Shown here: positions 1 through 5,837 of the stretch, piece after piece
How positions within the stretch are numbered: position 1 is the stretch's first letter
How the letters are laid out: every line of letters starts with the position of its first letter
DNA from: JAVKFF01 sp040226215
Lineage (GTDB): Bacteria > Pseudomonadota > Alphaproteobacteria > DSM-16000 > Inquilinaceae
DNA: 22,429 nt
Assembly: GCA_040226215.1 (NCBI GenBank)
Contig: JAVKFF010000032.1
Location: 1 to 22,429 of the forward strand
Direction: 5' to 3'
Notes under the pieces: model-generated
What the model saw: only the letters and a program-made list of their open reading frames with translations
The model's database searches: none
What the model was told of the DNA's origin: nothing
Translations under genes and position numbers: made by a program

Positions 1-129
1 GGTGCCCGAGCCGCCGATGACCACCAGCGACTGGCCGGGCGCCACCTGGATGTCGACGCCGTCGAGCACGGTCTTGGCGCCGAAGCGCTTGACCACGCCG
101 TCGAGGGCGATCTTGGGCGTGTCGGTCAT
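1..129 (-). CDS. mlaF: Mla-type ABC transporter ATP-binding protein, N-terminal 43 residues (cut by window edge)
   Basis: The gene reads leftward off the window edge; only its first 43 codons are present. The translation starts MTDTPKIALDGVVKRFG and ends at VVIGGSGT, the beginning of a Walker A loop (GxxGxGKS/T) that would continue outside the window. Its ATG shares a 4-bp ATGA overlap with the stop of the MlaE-like permease, which indicates translational coupling. In this family the ATPase powers phospholipid movement between inner and outer membranes with MlaE and an MCE-domain protein (MlaD), which would lie beyond the edge. The nucleotide-binding fold start is clear; the MlaF assignment rests mainly on the neighbouring permease. 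Confidence 0.85.
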   Translation of the reverse strand, partial: MTDTPKIALDGVVKRFGAKTVLDGVDIQVAPGQSLVVIGGSGT

Positions 130-899
130 TGGGCGAAGAACAGTCCGGTGATGAGATAGTTGAAGCAGAGGATCAGGATCGAGGCGGAGACAACCGAATT
201 CGTTGTCGCCATGCCCACACCCTGGGCGCCGCCCCTGGAGTGGTAGCCGTGATAGCAGCCCATCAGCGCAATCATCAGGCCGAAGACGGCGGCCTTGACC
301 AGGCCGGAGACGACGCCGCGGGTGTCGAGCGCGTCCCAGCACTCGGCGATGAAGATCGAGGGGTTGAAGCCGACTTGGTAGACGGCGATCAGGTAGCCAC
401 CGAAGATGCCGATGATGTCGGCCACGACGACGAGGAAGGGCACCATCACCATGCCGGCGAACAGGCGCGGCGCCACCAGATAGCGCATCGGATTGGTGGC
501 CAGGGTGGTCAGCGCGTCGATCTGCTCGGTCACCCGCATGGTGCCGATCTCCGCCGCCATGGAGGCGCCGATGCGGCCCGCCACCATCAGCCCGGCGAGC
601 ACCGGCGCGAGCTCGCGGGTGATCGACAGCACCAGGATGTTGGCGACCGCCGCCTCCTCGCCCAGGCCGCCGAAACCGTCGGCGCTCTGCAGCGTCAGCA
701 CCATGCCGGTGAACAGCGAGGTGAGGCCGACCACGGGCAGGGAGTAGTAGCCGATCTCGATCAGCTGGCGGCCGGTCTGGGCCAGGTAGAAAGGCGGCCG
801 GACGATGAAGCTGAGCCCGCTGGCGGTGAACAGCACTATGCGCCCGATCGCCGCCAGGAAACCGAGAAAGGCCCGGCCGATGGCCTGGAGAAATCGCAT
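126..899 (-). CDS. mlaE: MlaE family lipid ABC transporter permease
   Basis: 257 residues, the usual length for MlaE permeases. The protein is hydrophobic with about five to six membrane segments, and has the conserved centre of the family: LTSLFTGMVLTLQ near residue 60, then ELAPVLAGLMVAGRIGASMAAE (about residues 96-117) and MRVTEQIDAL, the coupling region that contacts the ATPase. Known role: inner-membrane permease of the Mla phospholipid transport system, or of related TGD/Ttg2-type systems. It overlaps the ATPase gene by 4 bp and follows alr after a 68-bp gap, so the three may be co-transcribed. The exact substrate cannot be read from this sequence. Confidence 0.93.
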   Translation of the reverse strand: MRFLQAIGRAFLGFLAAIGRIVLFTASGLSFIVRPPFYLAQTGRQLIEIGYYSLPVVGLTSLFTGMVLTLQSADGFGGLGEEAAVANILVLSITRELAPVLAGLMVAGRIGASMAAEIGTMRVTEQIDALTTLATNPMRYLVAPRLFAGMVMVPFLVVVADIIGIFGGYLIAVYQVGFNPSIFIAECWDALDTRGVVSGLVKAAVFGLMIALMGCYHGYHSRGGAQGVGMATTNSVVSASILILCFNYLITGLFFAQ

Positions 900-967
900 G
901 GGGCTGGTCCCGGGTCCTCGTGGCTGTGTGGGTGTGGCGGGCCTGGCGGGCAGGTGTGGCGCTTGGG

Positions 968-2092
968 TTAACCTATGGGGGTATAGCGGCGCTGGTAGCG
1001 CGCGCCAAGGTCGGTGAGAATCTCGTAGCCGATGGTGCCGGCGTCTGCCGCCACCTGATCGACGCCGCGATCCGGCCCGATCACTCGCGCCCAGCCGCCC
1101 GGCCGGCAGAGGGGTTCGGGCAGGTCCGTGACGTCGACGGTCAGCAGGTCCATCGATACGCGTCCGACGATCGGTGCCTTGTGGCCGGCAATCGTGACGA
1201 AACCGCGGCCGGAGCCGGTCCGGAGATAGCCGTCGGCATAGCCGAGCGCCAGCGTGGCGATGCGCGCGTCGCGGGCGAGGGCGTGGGCGGCGCCATAGCC
1301 GACGCTGCCGCCCGCCGGCGCCTCGCGCACCTGCAGGATGCGGGCGTCGAGCGCGATGACGGACGCCATCGGGTTGCCGGCCTCCGGCGTCGGGTTGACG
1401 CCGTAGAGCGCGCAGCCCGGGCGCACCAGGTCGAAGTGCAGGTCCGATCCCCGGAAGATGCCGGAGGAATTCGCGAGGCTGGCGGGTGCCGGGGGCAGCC
1501 TGGCGACGATGCCGGCGAAGCGGGTGCGCTGGACCGCCGTCATCGGGTGCCCCGCCTGATCGGCGCAGGCCAGGTGGCTGATCCAGGCGCGGACGTCGAT
1601 GCCGGCGAGCCGCGCGGGCTCGGCGATCAGGCGCGCGGTCTCCCGGCTGTCGAGGCCGAGGCGGTTCATGCCGGTGTCGACCTGGATGTAGGCGGGCAGG
1701 GCGCGGCCGGCTTTGCCGGCTTCATCCCGCCACGCGGCGATCTCGCCCAGATGGTTGAGAACCGGGACGAAATCGTGGGCGAGATAAACCGATGCATGAG
1801 CCGCGATCAGCCCGTTCAGCACGCCGATCACCGCCTCGCCCGGCAGGACGGCGCGCAGGGCCACCGCCTCCTCGAGATGGGCGACGAAGAAGACGCGCGC
1901 GCCGGCCTGGAACAGCCTGGGCGCAACTTTGACCGCGCCCAGGCCGTAGCCGTCGGCCTTGACCACGGCGGCGCAACGGGCCGGTGCGGCGCGGGCGGCG
2001 AGTTGCCGCCAATTGCGGGCGACGGCGTCGAGGTCGATGGTGAGGACCGCGCCGGCGCGAGGTTCCGCGCTGGCCTCAGAGGCTGGCGTCAT
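968..2092 (-). CDS. alr: Alanine racemase
   Basis: 374 residues with the chosen ATG. The PLP-binding lysine is in VVKADGYG (K45), the second catalytic residue is the tyrosine of SVGYGAAH (about Y266), and MNRLG near residue 142 carries the arginine that contacts the PLP ring nitrogen. MDLLTVDVTDL is the typical C-domain motif. The enzyme interconverts L- and D-alanine for peptidoglycan in the cytoplasm. An in-frame TTG lies 12 bp further upstream (2104), but ATG at 2092 is preferred. Either start lies inside the end of dnaB (17-bp overlap with the ATG), suggesting coupled translation after DnaB. The dnaB-alr order is common in Alphaproteobacteria. Confidence 0.95.
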   Translation of the reverse strand: MTPASEASAEPRAGAVLTIDLDAVARNWRQLAARAAPARCAAVVKADGYGLGAVKVAPRLFQAGARVFFVAHLEEAVALRAVLPGEAVIGVLNGLIAAHASVYLAHDFVPVLNHLGEIAAWRDEAGKAGRALPAYIQVDTGMNRLGLDSRETARLIAEPARLAGIDVRAWISHLACADQAGHPMTAVQRTRFAGIVARLPPAPASLANSSGIFRGSDLHFDLVRPGCALYGVNPTPEAGNPMASVIALDARILQVREAPAGGSVGYGAAHALARDARIATLALGYADGYLRTGSGRGFVTIAGHKAPIVGRVSMDLLTVDVTDLPEPLCRPGGWARVIGPDRGVDQVAADAGTIGYEILTDLGARYQRRYTPIG

Positions 2093-3569
2093 GCACCCGG
2101 TCAAGATTGGAAAAGCGCGTGAACTGACCCTCGAAATGCAGGTCGACCGAGCCGGTCGGTCCGTGGCGCTGCTTGGCGATGATCACCTGCGCCAGGTTCT
2201 GCACCTCGTCCATCTGCTGCTGCCAGGCGATGTGTTCCGGCGTGCCCATGGGCGGCTGGTCCTTCAGCTTGTAGTAGGCCTCGCGGAAGATGAACATGAC
2301 GACGTCGGCGTCCTGCTCGATGGAGCCCGATTCGCGCAGGTCGGCCAGTTGCGGGCGCTTGTCCTCGCGCTGCTCGACGGCGCGGGAGAGCTGGGAGAGG
2401 GCGAGGACCGGCACGTCGAGGTCCTTGGCCACCATCTTCAACCCGCGGGTGATCTCGGAGATCTCCTGCACCCGGTTCTCCACCCGCTGGCTGCCCGACG
2501 GGCGCATGAGCTGCAGGTAGTCGACGACGATCATGCCGAGCTTGTGCTGGCGCTTCAGGCGCAGCGCCCGGGTGCGCAGCTGGGTGAGGGTGAGGCCGGC
2601 GGTGTCGTCGACGAACAGCGGCACGCGCTCCAGCATGCCGGCCGCCTCGACCAGGCGGGGGAAGTCCTCGCGCTTGGACATCTCGCCCTTGCGGATCTTC
2701 TCGCTGGCGATGCGCGCCTCTTCGGAGAGAATGCGCACGGCGAGCTGCTCGGACGACATCTCCAGCGAATAGAAGCCGACGACCGCGCCTTCCCTGCCGC
2801 CGGAGTTGAGATAGGCCTTGGCGGCGTTGAAGGCGATGTTGGTGGCCAGCGACGTCTTGCCCATGCCGGGCCGGGCGGCGAGCACGACCAGGTCCGAGCG
2901 TTGCAGGCCGCCCAACGTCTTGTCGAGATCGACCAGGCCGGTGGTGATGCCGGTCAGGTGGCTGTCGCGGTTCAGTGCCTTGCCGGCGGTCTCGATGGTG
3001 ACGCGAAGGATGTCGGAGAAGGCACGGAAGCCGTTCTCGTGGCTGCCCTCCTCGCCGAGCTTGTAGAGCCGCTCCTCGGCCGCCTGGAGCTGGGCCGAGG
3101 CCTCGATGTCGAGGTCGTGCTTGTAGGCGTCGTTGACGATCTCCTCGCCGATCGCGATCAGGCTGCGGCGCAGGAAGAGCTCGTAGACCGTTCGGGCGTA
3201 GTCGACGGCGTTGACCACCGAGACGATGGAGGCGGCGAGCTGGGCCAGGTATTCCGCCCCGCCGATGTCCTGCAGGTCGCCATCGCTCTCGAAATAGCCC
3301 TTCAGGGAGACCGGATCGGCCACCCGGCTCTGCTCTCGGAAGCGCCGGCAGGTGTTGTAGATGCGGCCATGGGCGGGGAAGAAGAAGTGCTCGGGCTCGA
3401 GGAATTCCGACACCCGGTCGATGGCCTCGTTGTTGACCAGGATGGCGCCGAGCAGCGCCTGTTCGGCCTCCTCGTTCTGGGGCAGTTGGCGATAGCGCGC
3501 CTCCTGCCGCTCGGCGGTGGGCAGGATGGCGATGTTCGAGGAGGCGTTGGTCGAGGGGGCGTTTTCCAT
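2076..3569 (-). CDS. dnaB: Replicative DNA helicase DnaB
   Basis: 497 residues. The N-terminal DnaB domain begins LPQNEEAEQALLGAIL (about residues 29-44). The RecA-like helicase domain has Walker A ARPGMGKTS (about 232-240), Walker B ending IVVDYLQLM, and the C-terminal SQLSRAVEQR and DLRESGSIEQDADV motifs. It unwinds DNA ahead of the replication fork as a hexamer. The open frame extends 29 codons upstream, but the start at 3569 is preferred: an AGGG lies 8 nt before this ATG and the upstream extension (rich in Arg, Pro, Ala) is not family-like. The upstream 565 bp carries DnaA-box-like sites and palindromic repeats, described separately. Confidence 0.97.
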   Translation of the reverse strand: MENAPSTNASSNIAILPTAERQEARYRQLPQNEEAEQALLGAILVNNEAIDRVSEFLEPEHFFFPAHGRIYNTCRRFREQSRVADPVSLKGYFESDGDLQDIGGAEYLAQLAASIVSVVNAVDYARTVYELFLRRSLIAIGEEIVNDAYKHDLDIEASAQLQAAEERLYKLGEEGSHENGFRAFSDILRVTIETAGKALNRDSHLTGITTGLVDLDKTLGGLQRSDLVVLAARPGMGKTSLATNIAFNAAKAYLNSGGREGAVVGFYSLEMSSEQLAVRILSEEARIASEKIRKGEMSKREDFPRLVEAAGMLERVPLFVDDTAGLTLTQLRTRALRLKRQHKLGMIVVDYLQLMRPSGSQRVENRVQEISEITRGLKMVAKDLDVPVLALSQLSRAVEQREDKRPQLADLRESGSIEQDADVVMFIFREAYYKLKDQPPMGTPEHIAWQQQMDEVQNLAQVIIAKQRHGPTGSVDLHFEGQFTRFSNLDRVHDASL

Positions 3570-3627
3570 GGGCCAGCACCCTAGCGCGTTCCGCGGGCGG
3601 GCGGCAGCCGCGATTCGGCGACGCCCG

Positions 3628-3709
3628 TGTGGAACCTTGGGATCAAATGTGGGCAAAGCTGTGGAGAAGCAGGAAAAATATTTCCGATCAAACGGTTGCC
3701 GGGGGATAA
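3628..3709. promoter_or_regulatory. Cluster of DnaA-box-like 9-mers upstream of dnaB
   Basis: Reading the plus strand, TGTGGAACC (3628), TGTGGGCAA (3648) and TGTGGAGAA (3660) lie in one orientation, followed by GGGGGATAA (3701). Against the DnaA box TGTGGATAA they match 6, 7, 8 and 7 of 9 positions. The stretch between 3668 and 3690 is unusually A/T-rich for this window (GGAAAAATATTTCC). No perfect box is present. This may be a DnaA-responsive control region for dnaB; a replication origin is less likely without perfect boxes. I could not pick a confident sigma-70 promoter here. Confidence 0.35.
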
Positions 3710-3780
3710 TTCCACCGAATCTGAACCGGTTCCGCTTTGTTCAGGCAGGCTCGGCGTCTGGCGCTGGCGCGGACGGGCGC

Positions 3781-3820
3781 GAGGTTCCGCATCTCCGCTG
3801 CGCTCTCGTGCGGAACGACG
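3781..3820 (+). repeat. Palindromic intergenic repeat, short type, copy A
   Basis: 40-bp unit running from GAGGTTCCGC to CGGAACGACG, with weak internal complementarity (TTCCGC against GCGGAA). It is the forward partner of copy B; the two have matching ends in opposite orientation, so 3781-3881 can fold into one long stem with a 24-nt loop. Confidence 0.75.
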
Positions 3821-3844
3821 ATATCCCATTTCACAAACCACCAC

Positions 3845-3881
3845 CGTCGTTCCGGCCGAGCGCAGGGAGAGCCGGAACCTC
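3845..3881 (-). repeat. Palindromic intergenic repeat, short type, copy B
   Basis: 37-bp unit, CGTCGTTCCG to CGGAACCTC on the plus strand, the inverted partner of copy A. Its core GAGCGCAGGGAGAGCC recurs with small changes in the region after mltG (10671-10704 and 10834-10871). Confidence 0.8.
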
Positions 3882-3919
3882 GAGGGGCCGGGCTGAGACG
3901 GCGGCGAAGACGGCAGGGC

Positions 3920-3970
3920 GGTCCCGGGTCTGCAACGCATCACTGCGTGCTGCGCCGCGCCCGGGACGAC
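3920..3970 (+). repeat. Palindromic intergenic repeat, long type, copy C
   Basis: 51-bp unit, GGTCCCGGGTCTGC to CCCGGGACGAC. The ends are complementary (GTCCCGGG with CCCGGGAC), giving a hairpin whose centre holds a second small palindrome (ACGCA, TCAC, TGCGT). It faces copy D, 27 bp away. Confidence 0.85.
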
Positions 3971-3997
3971 GGGGAAGTTCCCAGAATAAGCAAGGCT

Positions 3998-4048
3998 GTC
4001 GTCCCGTGCGCGATGCGGCGCGAAGTGCCGCTTCGCAGACCCGGGACC
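3998..4048 (-). repeat. Palindromic intergenic repeat, long type, copy D
   Basis: 51-bp unit in the opposite orientation to copy C. The reverse complement opens GGTCCCGGGTCTGC and closes CACGGGACGAC. The centre is a different small palindrome (GAAGCGGCACTTCGCGCC region), so the ends are conserved while the inner hairpin varies. Copy E after mltG shares this inner part. Confidence 0.85.
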
Positions 4049-4071
4049 GGCTGGTCGTCCTCGCCGCCCGC

Positions 4072-4107
4072 CCAAAATGAAAGAGGCGCCCCCATGGGAG
4101 CGCCCCT
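4072..4107 (-). terminator. Rho-independent terminator of the rpsF-rpsR-rplI operon
   Basis: On the minus strand, 27 nt after the rplI stop, AGGGGCGC pairs with GCGCCTCT (8 bp, one G-T wobble) around a loop that itself contains CCCATGGG. The T-rich tail TTCATTTTG follows. Position and orientation fit termination of the S6-S18-L9 operon before the repeats and dnaB. Confidence 0.75.
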
Positions 4108-4134
4108 GACGTCTGGCGTCGAGCCTCGGCAGGA

Positions 4135-4794
4135 TCAGGCCTTGTTCTCGTCGTCCCCGGCGGTGTCCTCGCCCTCCTCGGCGAGCTGGCCGGACGCCTT
4201 CTGGAGGGCCTCGACGACCTCCTCGACGGTCTCGGGGTTCTCGACGAGTTCCGCGACCTCTTCGGCATCGAGCACGGCCTGCTCCGCCTCCTCCTCGAGG
4301 TCGCGGCCGGCGACCATGCCGCCATGGGCGAGCTGGGCTTCGGCCTCGGCGGCGGAGCGGGCGACGTTGACCGTCACCTCGATCTGGACCTCGGGGTGCA
4401 GTACCAGGCGCACCGGGAACAGGCCGAGCGACTTGATCGGCCGGTCGATCGCCACCTGGGTGCGGGCGACCTCGAAGCCGTCGGCGGCGAGGCCGTCGGC
4501 GATGTCGCGGGCGGAGACCGAGCCGTAGAGCTGGCCGGAGTCGCCGGCCTGGCGGATCACCGTCAGCCTGGCGCCCTCGATCTTCTTGGCCTCGGCCTCT
4601 GCCTCCGCGCGGCGCTCGGCATTGCGGGTCTCGAGATCGGCGCGCTGGGCCTCGAAGACCTCGAGATTGCCCTTGGTGGCGCGCAGCGCCTTCTTCTGCG
4701 GCAGCAGATAGTTGCGCGCGAAGCCGGGCTTCACCCGGACCACGTCGCCGATCTGGCCGAGGCGCTCGATGCGTTCCAGCAGGATGACTTCCAT
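4135..4794 (-). CDS. rplI: Large ribosomal subunit protein bL9
   Basis: 219 residues against about 150 in E. coli. The N-domain begins MEVILLERIERLGQIGDVV and carries the rRNA-binding GFARNYLLPQKKA (about residues 24-36). A charged helix (about 45-75) links it to the C-domain, whose LYGSVSARDIADGL is at about 89-102. Residues from about 150 on form an extra acidic tail rich in Glu, Asp and Ala. L9 binds 23S rRNA near the L1 stalk and helps keep the reading frame. The minus-strand sequence AAGGGGGA before the ATG is a strong ribosome binding site. Last gene of the rpsF operon, followed by a terminator. Confidence 0.96.
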   Translation of the reverse strand: MEVILLERIERLGQIGDVVRVKPGFARNYLLPQKKALRATKGNLEVFEAQRADLETRNAERRAEAEAEAKKIEGARLTVIRQAGDSGQLYGSVSARDIADGLAADGFEVARTQVAIDRPIKSLGLFPVRLVLHPEVQIEVTVNVARSAAEAEAQLAHGGMVAGRDLEEEAEQAVLDAEEVAELVENPETVEEVVEALQKASGQLAEEGEDTAGDDENKA

Positions 4795-4805
4795 GATCGT
4801 CCCCC

Positions 4806-5039
4806 TTACCTCAGCGAGTAGGGAAGCAGGGCCAGGAAGCGGGCGCGCTTGATGGCGCGCGCCAGTTCACGCTGCTTCTTGATGGACACCGCGGTGATGC
4901 GGCTGGGAACGATCTTGCCGCGCTCGGAGACGAAGCGGCCCAGCAGCCTGGTGTCCTTGAAGTCGATCTTCGGCGCGTTGGCGCCGGAGAACGGGCAGGT
5001 CTTCCGGCGGCGGAAGAAGGGACGGCGGGTGGCGCTCAT
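4806..5039 (-). CDS. rpsR: Small ribosomal subunit protein bS18
   Basis: 77 residues, normal length. It opens MSATRRPFFRRRKTCPF, continues IDFKDTRLLGRFVSERGKI (about residues 25-43) and PSRITAVSIKKQRELARAIK, the rRNA-binding basic helix, as expected for S18. It binds 16S rRNA as a heterodimer with S6 in the platform of the 30S subunit. The ATG overlaps the rpsF stop by 4 bp (ATGA), so the two partners are translationally coupled. rplI follows 11 bp later. Confidence 0.97.
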   Translation of the reverse strand: MSATRRPFFRRRKTCPFSGANAPKIDFKDTRLLGRFVSERGKIVPSRITAVSIKKQRELARAIKRARFLALLPYSLR

Positions 5040-5533
5040 GCGGCTGCTCCGGAATTCTCGTTGTCACGCGAACGGCGGTCGCCGCGGTCGCCCCGATCAC
5101 CGCGGTCGCCGCGATCGCCGCGGTCTCCCCGGTCACCGCGATCGCCCCGCGGACCCCGATCACGGTCGCCACGTGGGCCCCGGTCGCCGCGCGGGCCCCG
5201 GTCGTCGCGGTCGCGCGGCTGCATCTGGGCCGACGGGCCTTCCTCGAGCGCGTCGACGCGGACGATGAGCTGGCGCAGCACGTCGTCGTGCAGGCGCATG
5301 CGGCGGTCGAGCTCGGTGACGGCCTCATGCGGCGCGTCGATGTTCAGCAGGGTGTAGTGGCCCTTGCGGTTCTTCTTGATCCGGTAGGCCAGCGACCGCA
5401 GCCCCCAGTACTCGGTCTTGGTGACCTTGCCGCCGCCTTCCTCGAGGATGGTGGTCAGCTCCTGGTTCAGGGTCTCGACCTGCGCGGCCGCGACGTCCTG
5501 GCGTGCGATATACACGCACTCATACAATGCCAT
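5036..5533 (-). CDS. rpsF: Small ribosomal subunit protein bS6 with a long Gly-Asp-Arg repeat tail
   Basis: 165 residues. The first 95 or so are a normal S6 fold (MALYECVYIARQDV; YWGLRSLAYRIKKNRKGHY at about residues 42-60; LDRRMRLHDDVLRQLIVRVD), which pairs with S18 and binds 16S rRNA. From about residue 107 the protein becomes a low-complexity tail: RDRDDRGPRGDRGPRGDRDR, then GPR, eight consecutive GDR units (residues 130-153), ending RSRDNENSGAAA. E. coli S6 also has a C-terminal extension, modified with glutamates by RimK, but an acidic one; a Gly/Asp/Arg tail is different. AAGGAG 7 nt before the ATG supports the start. First gene of rpsF-rpsR-rplI. Confidence 0.96.
   Translation of the reverse strand: MALYECVYIARQDVAAAQVETLNQELTTILEEGGGKVTKTEYWGLRSLAYRIKKNRKGHYTLLNIDAPHEAVTELDRRMRLHDDVLRQLIVRVDALEEGPSAQMQPRDRDDRGPRGDRGPRGDRDRGPRGDRGDRGDRGDRGDRGDRGDRGDRRSRDNENSGAAA
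5075..5146 (-). repeat. Eight 9-bp tandem units encoding (Gly-Asp-Arg)8 in S6
   Basis: Eight adjacent 9-bp units all encode GDR, but in five nucleotide versions (CGC/CGG for Arg, GAC/GAT for Asp, GGC/GGT/GGA for Gly). Every difference is synonymous. A looser RGP/RGD region continues to about 5218. Confidence 0.9.
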
Positions 5534-5564
5534 ATGTCACTCCTTATGGCTGTTCGTGGCACGG

Positions 5565-5603
5565 CGCTGGAGAGGTGTCGGCGAAGCCCCAGTGTCCCCA
5601 GCG
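5565..5603 (-). promoter_or_regulatory. Candidate S6:S18-binding autoregulatory leader of rpsF
   Basis: On the minus strand CGCTGGGGA (5603-5595) pairs with TCTCCAGCG (5573-5565): nine base pairs with one G-T. The enclosed 21 nt contain GGC-TTC-GCC as an inner hairpin and an unpaired 3' side carrying CCGACACC. It ends about 20 nt before the Shine-Dalgarno. A stem with a conserved CCG bulge in the rpsF leader that binds the S6:S18 complex has been described in many bacteria; the match is made from memory of that motif. Confidence 0.45.
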
Positions 5604-5614
5604 GCCCGCGCCTA

Positions 5615-5638
5615 GCCGCATGGGCACGCCCATGCGGC
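5615..5638. other. Perfect 11-bp inverted repeat in the rpsF leader
   Basis: GCCGCATGGGC, then AC, then GCCCATGCGGC: two exact 11-bp arms with a 2-nt centre. It lies inside the predicted rpsF 5' leader, between the upstream hairpin and the candidate S6:S18 element. It could be an RNA hairpin or a DNA operator; no T-run follows on either strand. Confidence 0.7.
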
Positions 5639-5648
5639 AAGGAGCATC

Positions 5649-5675
5649 GGCGGACCGGGACCGTCCCGGACCGCC
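5649..5675. other. Inverted repeat near the predicted rpsF transcription start
   Basis: GGCGGACCGGGA and TCCCGGACCGCC flank CCG: 12-nt arms with one mismatch (A against A). As minus-strand RNA it would be the first hairpin of the rpsF transcript if the promoter at 5687-5714 is right. A 5'-end stability hairpin or an operator are both possible. Confidence 0.6.
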
Positions 5676-5686
5676 TGAAGCCGCGC

Positions 5687-5714
5687 GTTATACAGCTTTG
5701 CGCAGCGAGAGCAA
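5687..5714 (-). promoter_or_regulatory. Putative sigma-70 promoter of rpsF-rpsR-rplI
   Basis: Minus strand: TTGCTC (5714-5709), 16-bp spacer, TATAAC (5692-5687). Transcription would start near 5680, giving a leader of about 147 nt that contains three hairpins. Confidence 0.5.
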
Positions 5715-5747
5715 GCCCGCCCTGCCGGCGGTGCCCGCCGGGCTGCC

Positions 5748-5775
5748 TTGACTTGAGCGCGTGACCGCCTATCAC
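5748..5775 (+). promoter_or_regulatory. Putative sigma-70 promoter of fabD
   Basis: TTGACT (5748-5753), 16-bp spacer, TATCAC (5770-5775). The start point would be near 5782, about 56 nt before the fabD ATG. It is back to back with the rpsF promoter in the same 304-bp gap. Confidence 0.5.
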
Positions 5776-5837
5776 TGCCGGCCCAGGACCGGCCGCGCGG
5801 CCGGCGACGAACCAGGCGAGGCGAGGTAACGGGTCAC

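Noticed and set aside
907..917. GGTCCCGGGTC between mlaE and alr on the minus-strand cluster as a ninth repeat copy
   Set aside because: Only the first 11 bases agree with the long repeat; the rest and the closing arm are absent, so it is likely chance.
1959..3584. Long open frame on the plus strand (541 codons) opposite dnaB
   Set aside because: Its translation is Leu/Ala/Gly/Asp/His-rich without family motifs and lies entirely opposite a clear dnaB. It is an antisense shadow expected in GC-rich DNA.
3570..4134. A small gene in the 565-bp gap between rplI and dnaB
   Set aside because: Open frames here cross the palindromic repeats and translate to Arg/Ala/Pro-rich sequence without start signals. 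The gap is explained by the terminator, repeats and dnaB upstream elements.
5075..5218. CRISPR-like tandem repeats
   Set aside because: The 9-bp units are contiguous, have no spacers, and encode the GDR tail of S6.
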